Source: Phallusia fumigata (lineage: Eukaryota; Chordata; Ascidiacea; Phlebobranchia; Ascidiidae). From it: a DNA stretch of 21,557 nt. A model generated the notes under the pieces. The model made no database searches and had not been told where the DNA came from. It saw only the letters and a list, made by a program, of their open reading frames with translations. The DNA is taken from positions 1 to 21,557 of the forward strand of contig QXVZ01027571.1 in assembly GCA_008931825.1 (NCBI GenBank), in the 5' to 3' direction. Shown here piece by piece: positions 1-10,900 of this stretch. Every line of letters begins with the position of its first letter. Position 1 is the first letter of the stretch. The position numbers and the translations under genes were made by a program.

Positions 1-746
1 GTTTGCGCAACATTTTATCAGTTGTGACAAACCCACAAACTACGAGTTTTGTTGCTGCTGTTTACTGTCACCGAAGTCACGAAATGTCAGGCGAGAATAT
101 GTTGTTAAAAAAGTGCAATGCAAATCATGCTTATGTCGTCAAAACATGTTGTTAATCTTTCTTTAGATTGTGAAAAATAGTTTTCTTGTTCGTTTTTTAT
201 CTGACCCGCGACATTGATAAAGTAGAAAAACTGCTTACTTGATGAACCCTGAGCTTCAACAACGGAAGCGATCACTCCCTGACATTCGAAAAGGTTAGCA
301 CCATCACGTCTGTTTAATTTAGTTTGTTCAATTCTATTCATTTTAGACATAAACAGTAATCTAGAACGTTCGCGGTTCAAGTGTTACTTTTTTAATCATT
401 TTGCAATTCTATGTCTTTGAAACTTATTTATGCATAGAATGAAACAAACACAAAGAATGTGCTGAAGTAAATATGCTCACAACTTCGCTTTGGTTGGCAA
501 AGGATGTCACCTTTTAACTGTTTCCTCAATTTAATTATCTTCCAAAAAAGGCACCACTGAATTTCAAATTTGTCCTGAATCTTTGGGTAGCATTATTTAA
601 AAAAATTTTTAAACAAGCTTCAACAATGCAAACTACCTTTATGATTCAAGTCACACCATTGCAGATCTAATTTTATGCGTTTTCGCAGCATCTCATAAAA
701 GATCTAACAAAAGTAAAACAGATTGCCATTCACACAACTTAATAAG
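1..746. other. Downstream flank of DTWD1, with an unidentified minus-strand ORF
   Basis: A minus-strand frame runs open from an ATG at 350 to a stop at 105, starting MSKMNRIEQTKLNRRDG and continuing NLFECQGVIASVVEAQG. A consensus-like donor TCATCAA|GTAAGC follows at about residue 38, so the first ~37 codons could be an initial coding exon of a further minus-strand gene that continues off the window. An AG (CGTTCTAG) lies about 10 nt before the ATG. I do not recognise the product, and chance is not excluded. The stretch 680-729 is a copy of the DTWD1 last-exon tail. Confidence 0.3.
680..729 (-). repeat. Partial duplicate of the DTWD1 last-exon tail
   Basis: These 50 bp match 773-823, the coding end of DTWD1, at roughly 80-85 percent, sharing for example CATCTCATAAAAGA. 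Read in the same frame, the copy still gives FYEML where the gene has FYEMV, but it contains an in-frame TAG. It is therefore a dead partial exon copy in the 3' flank about 94 bp from its source. The resemblance stops abruptly on both sides. Confidence 0.65.
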
Positions 747-2505
747 TTAAAATCTCTTCTTCAATTCTTTGTTTTTCTGCACCATCTCATAAAAGAACTT
801 AAAAAAGTACAAAAGGTTGTCATATTGTCCAGAATACTCTCCAATAAACTTTTTATGATATTGTTTGTAAAATGAATGAATTGCCTCAATAGTGGCAAGA
901 TGGTTATCCGGTCTGCATTGCTGTCGCCTCCAATAGTTTGTAGATTGTTCAGTAAGCTCAACACATTTTACCCCTACCAAACAATATTGTGTTTATTTGT
1001 CTGTGAACAATATCATACAGCAAGATAAATAGACTTTTTAAAACAGGACTTAAATTCAATTTTCATTAAGTAACTTCTCAATAACAGCAAGCTACTCCGA
1101 GATTACCTTTCAAGCGTTTATCTGAAGAAATCCCATGGACTTGATTCCATGTACTGTCAATCAGTACAATTTTCTTGAATGTAGGTGCAATATTCAAACC
1201 ACTATGATGTTCCGCTGTTTTGCTGAAAACAATGTGGCAAAAACACAAGTTTAGGCATGTTCTTGTTAAAAAAAGTTATACAAAGTGTAGTATGCTATTA
1301 AGCACATTGCTAACTGCAGAGGATCATGTATTTTACAAACTTACGTTTCTCCATTCTTGTCATTGTGTGCATGATTTTCCTTTACGCTGCTGGTGTCAAA
1401 ACGCATCTCCTTTGCATGTGGACCATCCCCACAAGCATCTATGGAACGCTTTCGAGTTTCTGCTTTGAGTGGTTTGTCAGATATCGACTTTGAATAATAT
1501 TCAAGTGAATGTGCATCAGGACCAGGAAATACAAGTAGAACATCCTGTTAAATAATGACTGCAACATAAATTGGTGTACCTGTGGTCCAGTGTGCATTAC
1601 CTTAAAGCAAGTACATCGCATTTTTAGCATGATATGAGTTATTAAAAGATGCCCAGGTTGTGACTTTTTAGAAATATAGTGAGTATAATAAGCAAAAAAC
1701 ATTTTTTCACCCCTCTCTAAATAATGATAAACTAAACTTCTCAGCAAAGACTTATTAAAGCTACATAATTTATTCAACTGTTTAAGTTTAGGTATTGGTT
1801 TTCGGTTGAAAAGCAAAACACAGCCTAAATTTAATAGAATAACAGCAAAAAGCTGCTGTTATCCTTACAAATGACAGGTGTCACATTAAAACAAGGTATC
1901 TGGTGGAACTTACCTGATTCTTAGAGTAATCAGGAATTACAGGGTAGGTATATATACGAACATCTTCAGGAGCTATTAGTGCAGCATGGATTGCTGTACT
2001 TTTTCCATCCAGTTCCTTAGGGTGTTTGATGATATCCACTGGTATAGGCAACTTCAGAAACAATAAACATTTCAAATATGATGTTAATGACTTACCATGA
2101 CATAATACAGACATGAAACAAATTGCAATATCGGATAATCATACTAAAATCCAGCTGGGTTTCATTGGGTTACATATCCCACAGTGATATAGAAGATGAT
2201 CCTATTAAAGCTTTAGCTTAACTTTACCTCAAGACCTATCTTATCACAGTCGATCATTTTATTCATCGAATATAAACAGCAGAAAGAAATGAGAAAAATA
2301 CACAAACATTTTGAATTAATGACCTTACCTTTACTTTGGGCAGCCTTGATTTATCCACTGCCTCAACATATTTGTAACAAGTGTAGCAAAAATACATTCG
2401 TGACGCTTTGCATTTTGGACATGGTGACCGCTTGAGATCTTGTAAAGGTTGAAAGTCACTTATTTTAAAATTAATAAACGGCGTTAAGTCTACTTGGTGT
2501 TCCAT
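747..2505 (-). CDS. DTWD1: DTWD1, tRNA-uridine aminocarboxypropyltransferase 1 (5 exons)
   Basis: This enzyme family transfers the 3-amino-3-carboxypropyl group of S-adenosylmethionine to a uridine in the tRNA D-loop (acp3U20). Exons on the minus strand are 2505-2329, 2051-1914, 1544-1345, 1222-1107 and 973-747. Every intron is GT-AG, and the phases join cleanly to 858 bp (285 aa plus TAA), close to the ~300 aa human protein. Exon 1 (residues 1-59) has two CxxC pairs (Cys29/32 and 40/43), probably zinc-binding. Exon 2 carries the family block [18 protein letters not shown], and exon 3 starts with LLVFPGP. Exon 4 holds the namesake motif as DSTW (about residues 194-197). Exon 5 has TIEAIHSFY and [11 protein letters not shown], as in vertebrate DTWD1. 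The start is the first ATG after a strong splice acceptor. ENY2 ends 297 bp upstream on the same strand. No AATAAA is visible in the 746 bp downstream, and part of the last exon is duplicated there. Confidence 0.93.
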
Positions 2506-2526
2506 TGTCCTTAAAAAAGAAAACAA
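2506..2526 (-). promoter_or_regulatory. Splice or trans-splice acceptor 4 nt before the DTWD1 start
   Basis: Read on the minus strand, a near-pure pyrimidine tract (2526-2513) leads to AAG, with the AG at 2511-2510. GACA and the ATG at 2505 follow. No partner 5'UTR exon is evident in the gap to ENY2. In Ciona, spliced-leader addition just upstream of the start codon is common, so this fits an SL acceptor. A cis-spliced 5'UTR intron is the alternative. Confidence 0.6.
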
Positions 2527-2802
2527 ACATGATACAATGACAAATGTGAACTACATCGAAGCAAATACATACAACCAATATTGTCTAATTCATATTCGAA
2601 CATATTATAGCACCATAAACCGAGTGCCATCGAAAAAAGGGTCAGTTTGCAAAAATAAAATGTTTGTTGTGGGTGATTTATGTCTGCAGAATAAACAAAT
2701 ATTGTAGCAAATTGAAGGCCCTAATTAAAACATGTTTTGAGCAAATGTTAGGCAATTTTCATCACACTTATATGCATCAATGCACCAGGTTTTGTTTTAA
2801 AG

Positions 2803-3114
2803 TCACAAATTTGCTTGTTGGGCCAGAAAAGTTCTGATTCTGTGGAGCAGTTCCTTCTTTATACTGTCTGGAACGAGTTGCCGAGCTTGAGGGGTGATTT
2901 CCTGAATCAAGTCATCAACAGTTACATGTTCCAAACCACGCTCTCGAACAATCTCTTTGCAAATTTGTTTCAACTGATCTCGCCAACCACATTCGGAAAG
3001 TCGCATTCTGAGCAGTTCCTTCAGCTTCTCGCGCTCCCCAGTTTCAACCAGCTGTTGATTTATTGCTGCACGCATTTGTCCATCCCTTGATTTCTTTTCA
3101 TTGTATTCTGCCAT
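2803..3114 (-). CDS. ENY2: ENY2, SAGA deubiquitinase-module / TREX-2 export subunit
   Basis: The protein is about 103 aa, while human ENY2 is 101 aa. The small all-helical family member binds Sgf11/ATXN7L3 in the SAGA deubiquitinase module and GANP/Sac3 in TREX-2, linking transcription to mRNA export at nuclear pores. The match runs end to end: [58 protein letters not shown] and the terminal TFLAQQANL. The true start is the ATG at 3114; the codon before it is GTG and has no support. The reading frame is one uninterrupted exon, unusual for a gene that is split in vertebrates. It lies upstream of DTWD1 on the same strand. No AATAAA is seen between the two genes; the best variant is CATAAA near 2676-2682. 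The ORF on the opposite strand (2815-3090) is a shadow. Confidence 0.94.
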   Translation of the reverse strand: MAEYNEKKSRDGQMRAAINQQLVETGEREKLKELLRMRLSECGWRDQLKQICKEIVRERGLEHVTVDDLIQEITPQARQLVPDSIKKELLHRIRTFLAQQANL

Positions 3115-3763
3115 CACAGTATTTCTGCCTTGTGTTCTTCTGGCTGTTTTTCAGGGTCCGTTGAAAAGTAACATGTGTTTTTCCTAACTCTAAAGTTTCC
3201 AAATAAAACAGTTGTTATGCCACTTTTTTAAAGCGGTAAATTAACGTAGTTTTTATCCTTACAAACACTTATAAAATAACAACTCATTATTCAAATTTTG
3301 TAAACTGTTGTTGTTTATTCCGAACATTTTTGCGACAATACAACAGTAGAAATTGTAAAATCAAAAAAAAATCAAATGGAATTGGAAGCGGGGACTTTCC
3401 CAACATTTTCGTGGATGAGCGAAAGCAACACGGAAAAATTTTGTTATTATTTCTATGTCAACCAAATATCCTGCAAATGCGACAGGAAAGTTCCGGTTGG
3501 CATTTAGCACACGTGCGAATCTGACGAAAACATAACGTTTTACCATTTTGGATGAAAAGAAGAACGCTAACGAAGGGATTTATTCGATGTACAAACAAGA
3601 TTCAAATCTGAAATAACAACAAGCAACATCAAAAAAAGGAAACTTTCTGGGACCAAAACATTGCACTGAGCATTTGTTCTGGCGTCAAAATTTGATAGTG
3701 CGTAACTTTGCAAATGCAAGAATTGAATCGAGGTAGATGATGCTGTTTCGTTGTTGATCCAAA
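3115..3763. other. Intergenic: cyclase 3'UTR and ENY2 5' flank
   Basis: 649 bp holding the probable cyclase 3'UTR with two AATAAA signals and, to the left, the region where ENY2 transcription would start. No TATA box, RNA gene or repeat stands out. Short ORFs here (3330-3524 plus, 3361-3546 minus) overlap each other and look like chance. No pyrimidine-rich acceptor lies just upstream of the ENY2 ATG, so ENY2 is more likely a promoter-proximal gene than a trans-spliced one. Confidence 0.6.
3579..3584 (-). terminator. AATAAA polyadenylation signal, cyclase gene
   Basis: AATAAA on the minus strand lies about 180 nt after the cyclase stop codon at 3764. A second AATAAA is at 3314-3319, about 200 nt before the ENY2 start. 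Either could serve; the first is at a typical 3'UTR distance. Confidence 0.5.
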
Positions 3764-4902
3764 CTACACATCAGTTTCCAATATTCCGTCGTCAGACTGA
3801 CGTGAAACGATTCGTGACGTCGCTGTGACGTCAGTGTCTAGTTTGGGTTCATATTTATGTAGAAAGTATCCAACTCCCGGGATGTCATTGGGAAAACCTT
3901 TGGGAAGGTCTTCCCGCTTTCTGGCGCTAAATTGAAATCCAGGATCGTCCCGAAGTAACCTGAAAAGCGGATAAAAATTAAAGTGTGACCCCGACAAAAC
4001 GATTTCTATGCAAATTACTCGTGTGTCGTTGGGCTAACGTAGATCTTTCCCGCTTCGCTGTGAGATTCAAACCTGTTTGCAAGCGTCACATTGTTACCGA
4101 ACAAGCAATAACGCGGCATTCGAGTTCCCACAACCCCGGTGACAACAGATCCGGTATGAATTCCAATCCGCATCTGGACAAAAGCCAAAAAACTTAAGCA
4201 ATGAAATGTGCAACATCATTAGACAGATGATCAATGTAGACTTGGCAGGTTAGGTTAGAGGCATTTACAGAATTAAAAATGAGATTCTTGTTCCATAAAC
4301 CAGATACAAATCAATGTTTAGTGACGACTTTGGAATAAAAGATCTCTGTAACATTCAGATTACATAAACAGCCCCATAGGAAAACTAAAACTGGTTAAAG
4401 ATACAGCAGTTCATGCAAGCAATGTTGCGTACCGTGATAGCAATCCCGGTCGGGGTGTAGACGGTTTGTGCACACTGGATCATGAACAAAGCCATCCATG
4501 CAATCTGGTGGGCGTGTGTTTTAGTTTGACGATGCAACCCACCAGCCACACAGTACGCGTCACCAATTGTTTCAACCTGCAATACGTAGTCGTCAGTTGC
4601 AAAGTTTTTTTTTTGCTTTACGGTCATGTAACGTTTGTATTTATATTCAACGATTTTGTGTGTGCAAAAATTATTTGGGACCATGTTGTTAACTGTGAGA
4701 CCCAAAAACTAAACCGTGAGTTTGGAAAACTATTTTTCATTACGTTCTCTTGGCGGTTACGTACTTTGTATACATCGTGAATGCCACATTGACGGTCGAA
4801 CTGGACGTACAAGTTGCTGAGCATGCTGATCACTTCCATGGGGGAGCAAGATGAACAGATTGATGTAAAACCGACGATGTCGGAAAACAACATAGTGATG
4901 TC
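3764..4902 (-). CDS. Cyclase gene, exons 12-15: class III catalytic domain
   Basis: Exons 4902-4765, 4576-4433, 4173-4019 and 3959-3764 encode the catalytic domain. Both metal-binding aspartates of the alpha chain are present ([13 protein letters not shown], about D1187; [13 protein letters not shown], about D1231). [18 protein letters not shown] is the alpha signature: the position of the beta catalytic Asn is Thr, as in human alpha, so the subunit should need a beta partner for activity. The beta Arg position holds Arg here, where human alpha has Lys. The chain closes with [17 protein letters not shown] and a ~20-residue Ser/Thr/Asp-rich tail ending GILETDV. The first intron carries a SINE-like insert. 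Confidence 0.95.
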
Positions 4903-7900
4903 CTGTAAAATTTGGACTGTTAATGTGTGGATCTTATTATCAAATAAAGTTTGTATGAAAGATGCTGGTTGGCCAGTACAATGGATTTGAATGTGTTGGT
5001 TAGTAGGTTGTGGGTTCTAATCCTGTCCCGGTCGCTCGTGTTTCCCGGAGCAAGAAACTTCGGCGGCATTGCTCCAACCCAGTGGACCCGATGGGTTGGT
5101 CTAAATTAAAGTCACCAACTTCAAAATTCGAACAACAAAAAATGATCAAACTGGATTGCAATGAGGCAGGGAGCTCGACGGTGGGCTCATTACGAGCACA
5201 ACGCATTCAGGCGTTGTCCCGCCCACCGAGGATAAAAATGAAACAAACAAACCCACAGTTTCACATTACACCAAATATCTGCCGCAAATTCTGTGAAACA
5301 ATTAGTTACAATGACGCATTTTGAAGGGTTGGCTTGTATGACTCGAGGCCCAACAAGTGTTCTGTGCGCAAAACCTAACAGCTTATTAAATCCTCAAGGC
5401 AAAACCTTAAGTTGTTGAGCTTTGACTTGCTTTCCGAGCCACAGATTTTCGGCAATATCTGCTGGGAAGATGGAATACAGAAGTTCCACGTTCAGTCGTC
5501 TCTCCTGTTCCAGCGCGTTGTTGTTTTCCTCCAACGTTTCTCTGCAGTAAACAATGTTATAAAACATGGGGAAATCAACAACAACAACAAAATCTAAAAA
5601 AACTAAAACGGTTGGATATCTGCGTATTATCTGTAACAAAAGAAAGTCCACTGTACAGCAGAACAACTAACATTCATATTGCAGTTAAAGTATCCACGTA
5701 TTACCCCAGTGGATAACATGAACAAAACAAATGCCGAATCAATACTGTAATTAATTTTTACGTTTTGGGGGCCTGCGGGTTTGCCGATGGGTCAACTGGG
5801 GTCATAAGTAACAGTGCACAACTTCAGATACCCATCTATCATGTGTGAAAATTTAAAGCTCTAGATCAAACGGCAGAAACACTTCAATCCTAACCCATAG
5901 CTACCAGCACAATGGCAGCGTTTGCACCAGTAACGCGTTTAAGCAACAACTTGTCACCTCAATTTGTCCATTCGCCGCTTCAAGCTCTCCTGCGCCTTCG
6001 CCTGCTCTCCCACCAGTATGACGTCGCGCGTTGCGTCATGGATGGGGATGTCAGAGATGAAGATGCCGGTTCCTCGGAGTTCGTCGAGCTTGTGGAGGTT
6101 GGGTGATCCCATGAAGAGCAAGCAATCCTGCTCCTTCACAAACAACATCTCGCCCCGGATTTCCATGTTCTGAATCACACGAGTCAACATTAAACCAGAT
6201 ACTTGTAAGAAATACCGTAATTAATTAATCTCTGAAACACAGTACACCGACTTAAAAACTAAAGCCCATAGCTGAAACTGCACAAATTCTTGAAAAAATG
6301 TATTCACTTTCTATGACTCTCTGACAGTTGCGTTTTTAATTAGGCTAATTTATCTGTAATTGGGGAACAGCGGTCGCCTTCATTCGTAAATATCTTTTCA
6401 GGCAAGCAACCCCATACCAGAGCCCTTGCGAAAAACCTAAAGGTGTCTAAAGTGAGGCAATTTAGGCAAATTTGTTGTACAACGGTTGTCCGGGCGAGTA
6501 ACCACTTCAAGGCTTTGGTTAAAGACAGAGGGTTGCTGGTTTAAAATTCGCCTCAGTCTATCCTTGATTCCTGTGCGAAAAATCAAAGCGTAACTGCTAC
6601 AGACAAGTCGATTCTGATGAGGCAACCAAGTTATAGCCAAAAATCAAAACATTAAGTAAACTGGTAAGCTGCCGTGATGTTTTCCTTATAAACACAATAA
6701 CTAAGCCAAATTAGAGACCTTTTGAAATTTCTGTGTCGCAGTTTTAACTGTAGGGGCCCAAATCACAGTTTTAATTCGCCTATGTGAAAATTGAATTATT
6801 TTGTTACACGTGTACGTTTGAGGTATTCTGCTAATGCAAGAATTTCATCAACACGCGAGCCCCTATAGCAAGGAAGCAAAGACATTTTTGCGAAACGGTT
6901 GAAAATTGGAATGCGCTGTATTATTGATTGTGAATATTGACAGGCGGCCTATTAAACTGGAACATGCTTCGCCCCCCAGACCTTCAATCAAGCCACAAAT
7001 TTGTAGGCGCCAGCGTGGGGCTCCAAGGGATAACATCATTTGTCAACCGAATCGATATTTTTGCGTTCAAAAACCTCAACTAACTCCTTGAGCTCAGAAC
7101 AATTCAACAAACAAGTAAACAATATAAAAAAATCAAGAGGAAAAAATGTTAAACTAAAAAACAGAATATTATTTATCTGACGACCACTGGGCAAATTTGT
7201 TTATATTTTAAGCCGTGTATCTTTGACATCGTATTATCTCATATGGTCTGATACATGGTGCTTAAACTGTGGGTATTTGCCCACAAATGCTGGCCAATGA
7301 CAGGATAGCTGGTTGGTAATTAGCTAAACCTGCTACCTGAAAATAACACTGTTTTATATTCAGTATCACAGGACCAGCAAAATAGATAAATTTGTTTTTG
7401 GTAAAATGGAGAAAATAGAAATTTGGTTTAAACATAAATTGGTAATTGGGGGGAAAATGACCACTGCACCAATACTTTTGTCTGTGCATTAGGGACGGTT
7501 TGAAACAGACCTAATGTCCACTGGGATTCTGTGCATATTGGAATTTCAAGCATTCATTCAAATTAAACGCAAAAAACAATTTTAATCCATAGCAGCCGGG
7601 TTGACTGAAAGCTTCTGACGCAATGGATATTTAACAAATTTAATCAGAAGGTTAATTGAATCGTGACGAAAACCGATAAATAAATTTGCTTCTTTTACGT
7701 CGTTTTTACGAGCACAGCTGTATAACCTCCACTAACTGTAAGCAATTGTCAGCGGGTTTTGACAAAGCAAAGTGTTACGCACCCTCATTTAACAACCTTT
7801 ACTATCATTTCAAGGAAATCCAGTAAAGTGTAGGTCCCCAAATAACATCACCCACGAAAGTGGTTTGGCCTTTCACGTCTTTTACGGTTTTGCCAAAAAA

Positions 7901-10900
7901 ACAACATCCAATCAAGGTCACGTCGGGAAATCTCTGATCTTTTCGATCGATGACGTTTCGAATGACAAGATTTAGTCCCCGCTCGATGCGACGAGTCTAC
8001 ATGGTTTCCTAATCTCCTGTCACTTACTTAGGGCGGCTAAACCTCAAAAACACACTTTTACTCACTTCATTTAATTGTTGTGGGTGTTGTCAAATCTCTC
8101 AAGGCACTTAGTTGGGGTTAATGTTGTGAACTGGTCACAAAATTCTGGAGCCTTTATAAACTATGTGATGAGTCTTATGAAACCGGTGGTTAAGTGAAAT
8201 CTACACAATTTTTTTCTAAGATTCGACAAAAAGACATCGCGTATAACCTTGATTTACCAACTGCTACTTTCAGTTTTTGCGTCTTACACCGCGTCAACGT
8301 TGCGCAACATTTCCGACTTAGTGATGTGTTAGTGATATGGTTTTGTGTCGCAATGATTTCGTTCACCCACTCCGATTATTTAGTTGTAGCCTATTACAAT
8401 TTTTGTGTGAACAAAACGCAACTTTACCTCCATGAGCGAAGAGTGACGATCCCGTGACGTACGATTGACGTCACCGCTGTTTTTGTTCCTCAGTTGGATC
8501 GTGAACGGTTCGTTGACAAGTTCCAGAATGTTCTGAAACTCCAAACCTTTCTGCACAGTCGGTGTTGTGATTTGAAAGTGGTCAGCAAATTTTGCCTTCA
8601 CCTCTCCCATCTTCGTTCCGCTGACGATCTGAGTGGCTCTCGACAATTCCATCACTCGTAGGATCGCGGTTCCGACTTGTAACAAATGCATTTGTCGGTT
8701 GAAGACCAGGTGGAAAGGGAAGGCCTTGCAAAACGTAGCAACACCAATTCGACATGACGGGGTTGATTTTTTGCCCTCTCTTCTGCTAATTCGGTTTGTG
8801 AATTGTCCTTCTGTATCGTCGTCCTCACTCGGTAAAGTGCTCAGTTTCTGCAGCTGACTACAAAACTTCAAACCCTCGTCGTTTGTTCGAAGTTGGTTTT
8901 CTTTTAACCGACGTTCCACTTTTTTCAAATCATTGTGATCGATTTCCGACCTTCGCTTACACATTCTGTAATTCCACAAGCCTGGGTTTTGTCGCAAAGC
9001 GGCAAACGGACAGTCTTGTTTAGAATTTGTCGGGTTCAGGCGATCGTTAACTCGCTTTTGACTTTCCGAAATGTCGCAGATATCGTTTGATGTCAGGTCA
9101 ACGCTGCGTGGCATGGCAAAGACAGGATTTCGTTGGTAGCCGTTTGAAAGGTGAAGAGTTCGCTCAGATGACAGCCTGTCTGCAAAAAACATGTCAAGTT
9201 TAGTTGCTTGGTTTGTTATACCTCGTTATGCCACCGTGCTTCTCAAACCACGGGTCGTGACCCAAAAGTGAAACGACAAAACTTAACGAATGGATTGCTA
9301 GTATATTTTGCATATATTAGTTTGAGCTCAAAGTCCTTGTCATTTGGGTCGTAGTCATTGTTTTAAAAACAGTTGTTTATCCATGTTGGGTTGCAAAGGA
9401 AAATATCTAAGGAACGGTGCTATACAACACACATGTATATGTCAGAGAAGGTTCAATTTTCACGGACCAATAACCAGACATACAATGGCATACAAGCTAA
9501 ACCAAGTTTTGATGGGTTCATCAAACATAGCATAATGTATTCTGGAAGTTAGAGTTGGCACCATGAGTGCATCATCCTTCCTGTTTTTATGGATTTAATC
9601 AATATCCAGCTGTTTTGAAGCATTGTTTACGTTTTTGCCCAAAATACCGTGCTCTATTTATCGATCGCAAAGCCTAATCAGCTACGTTGGAAAATATTTG
9701 CAAAGATCTAGATAACGCAGACCACTGGCAGAAAAAACATTCTATACAATACAAAAAACACTTACGCCTGCGACTTTATACGTCTTGTATAACTCACCGG
9801 TATCAATACGTGACACGTTTATTTATTTCACCAAACTAAAACCTTTCTACCAAGTCACACTGCCTCGGCTCACCTGCATAGAAGTTTTCCAGCAGAGGTT
9901 CCAGACTTACATCGTTTGTTGGGAAACCGCTCGCGCAACTGGAGAGGATCCTTTGTCGCCTGAAACTCGCGCCGTATCTCCCTCTGTCACCCATCGATCT
10001 CATCTTCGATCCAATATCTTCGTCAGCTCCACGACGAGATTTGTGAACAGCGAATTGCCCGGGATTTGTCGCGTTGCTATCACCACCGAATTCCCAACGG
10101 GGGTCGCGAAATTGCTCCAGTTCCAATTGCGCCTTCAATGAGCTGAGAATCTCTCGTGGCGAGGCGAGGTTTTCACTGTCCGTGCTGTCAAGCACGCCGG
10201 AAAAAGCGTTGCCTTGTACGCAAGGTTCGGCAGATATGCTGGGCTGTCGCGCCGCACCGCCGCAAAATCGAAGCCCTGGAACCGAATATCGTCTTTGAGG
10301 ACTAGCAAGTCCACTTTCGCTACTTTCTATTCCTTGATTGATATTTTGTTTGTCCAAATCGAGATTAGTACAAGTCTGCGACACTGGAAGATGGCCAAGC
10401 ATCGGACGTTTTCTGCCACTTTGACATTTCGTCTTCTCGCCTTCCCTGTCACCAGCAGTGTCTGTTTGACTGCTACCTTGCGCTTCGCCACCCAGTCTGT
10501 GTTGCGCGTGTTTACTGCCGTCCGACAACAACGGCAAGTGTTTGCTTAATTGCGTGGTGTCGTTTGGTTCCAGCGCTGTCCACTCACCGCTAACCCGCAC
10601 CACATATCGGTAAACCCCGCTTTCCGTGTCATACTGTTGAACACAGCTCGATGTGCCGCCCAATCTGCGCCGCTTGTTTGCTTCCACGTCGCTGTAACAT
10701 TTACGATTGTCGCTCGCCTGGTTCACTGTAGCTATGACGTCATTCCGATAAAATTCGTCCATTCTCTTTAATCCGCGAACGCTTTTAGTTTCACTCGAAG
10801 AGGCGACATCGGCGCTGTGGTCGACGATTTTGTGGCTGCCACATGATAAAGTTCGTTGGTTGATGTCAATGTATCCAGTCAGGTCAGCCAGGATCTTAGC

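Noticed and set aside
2815-3090. Plus-strand ORF opposite ENY2
   Set aside because: Shadow of the conserved ENY2 frame on the other strand.
3784-3835. TGACGTCA-like CRE matches at the 3' end of the cyclase gene
   Set aside because: They lie in the last coding exon, where GACGTCAC encodes DVT, so they are explained by codons. The same holds for 8457-8473 in exon 9.
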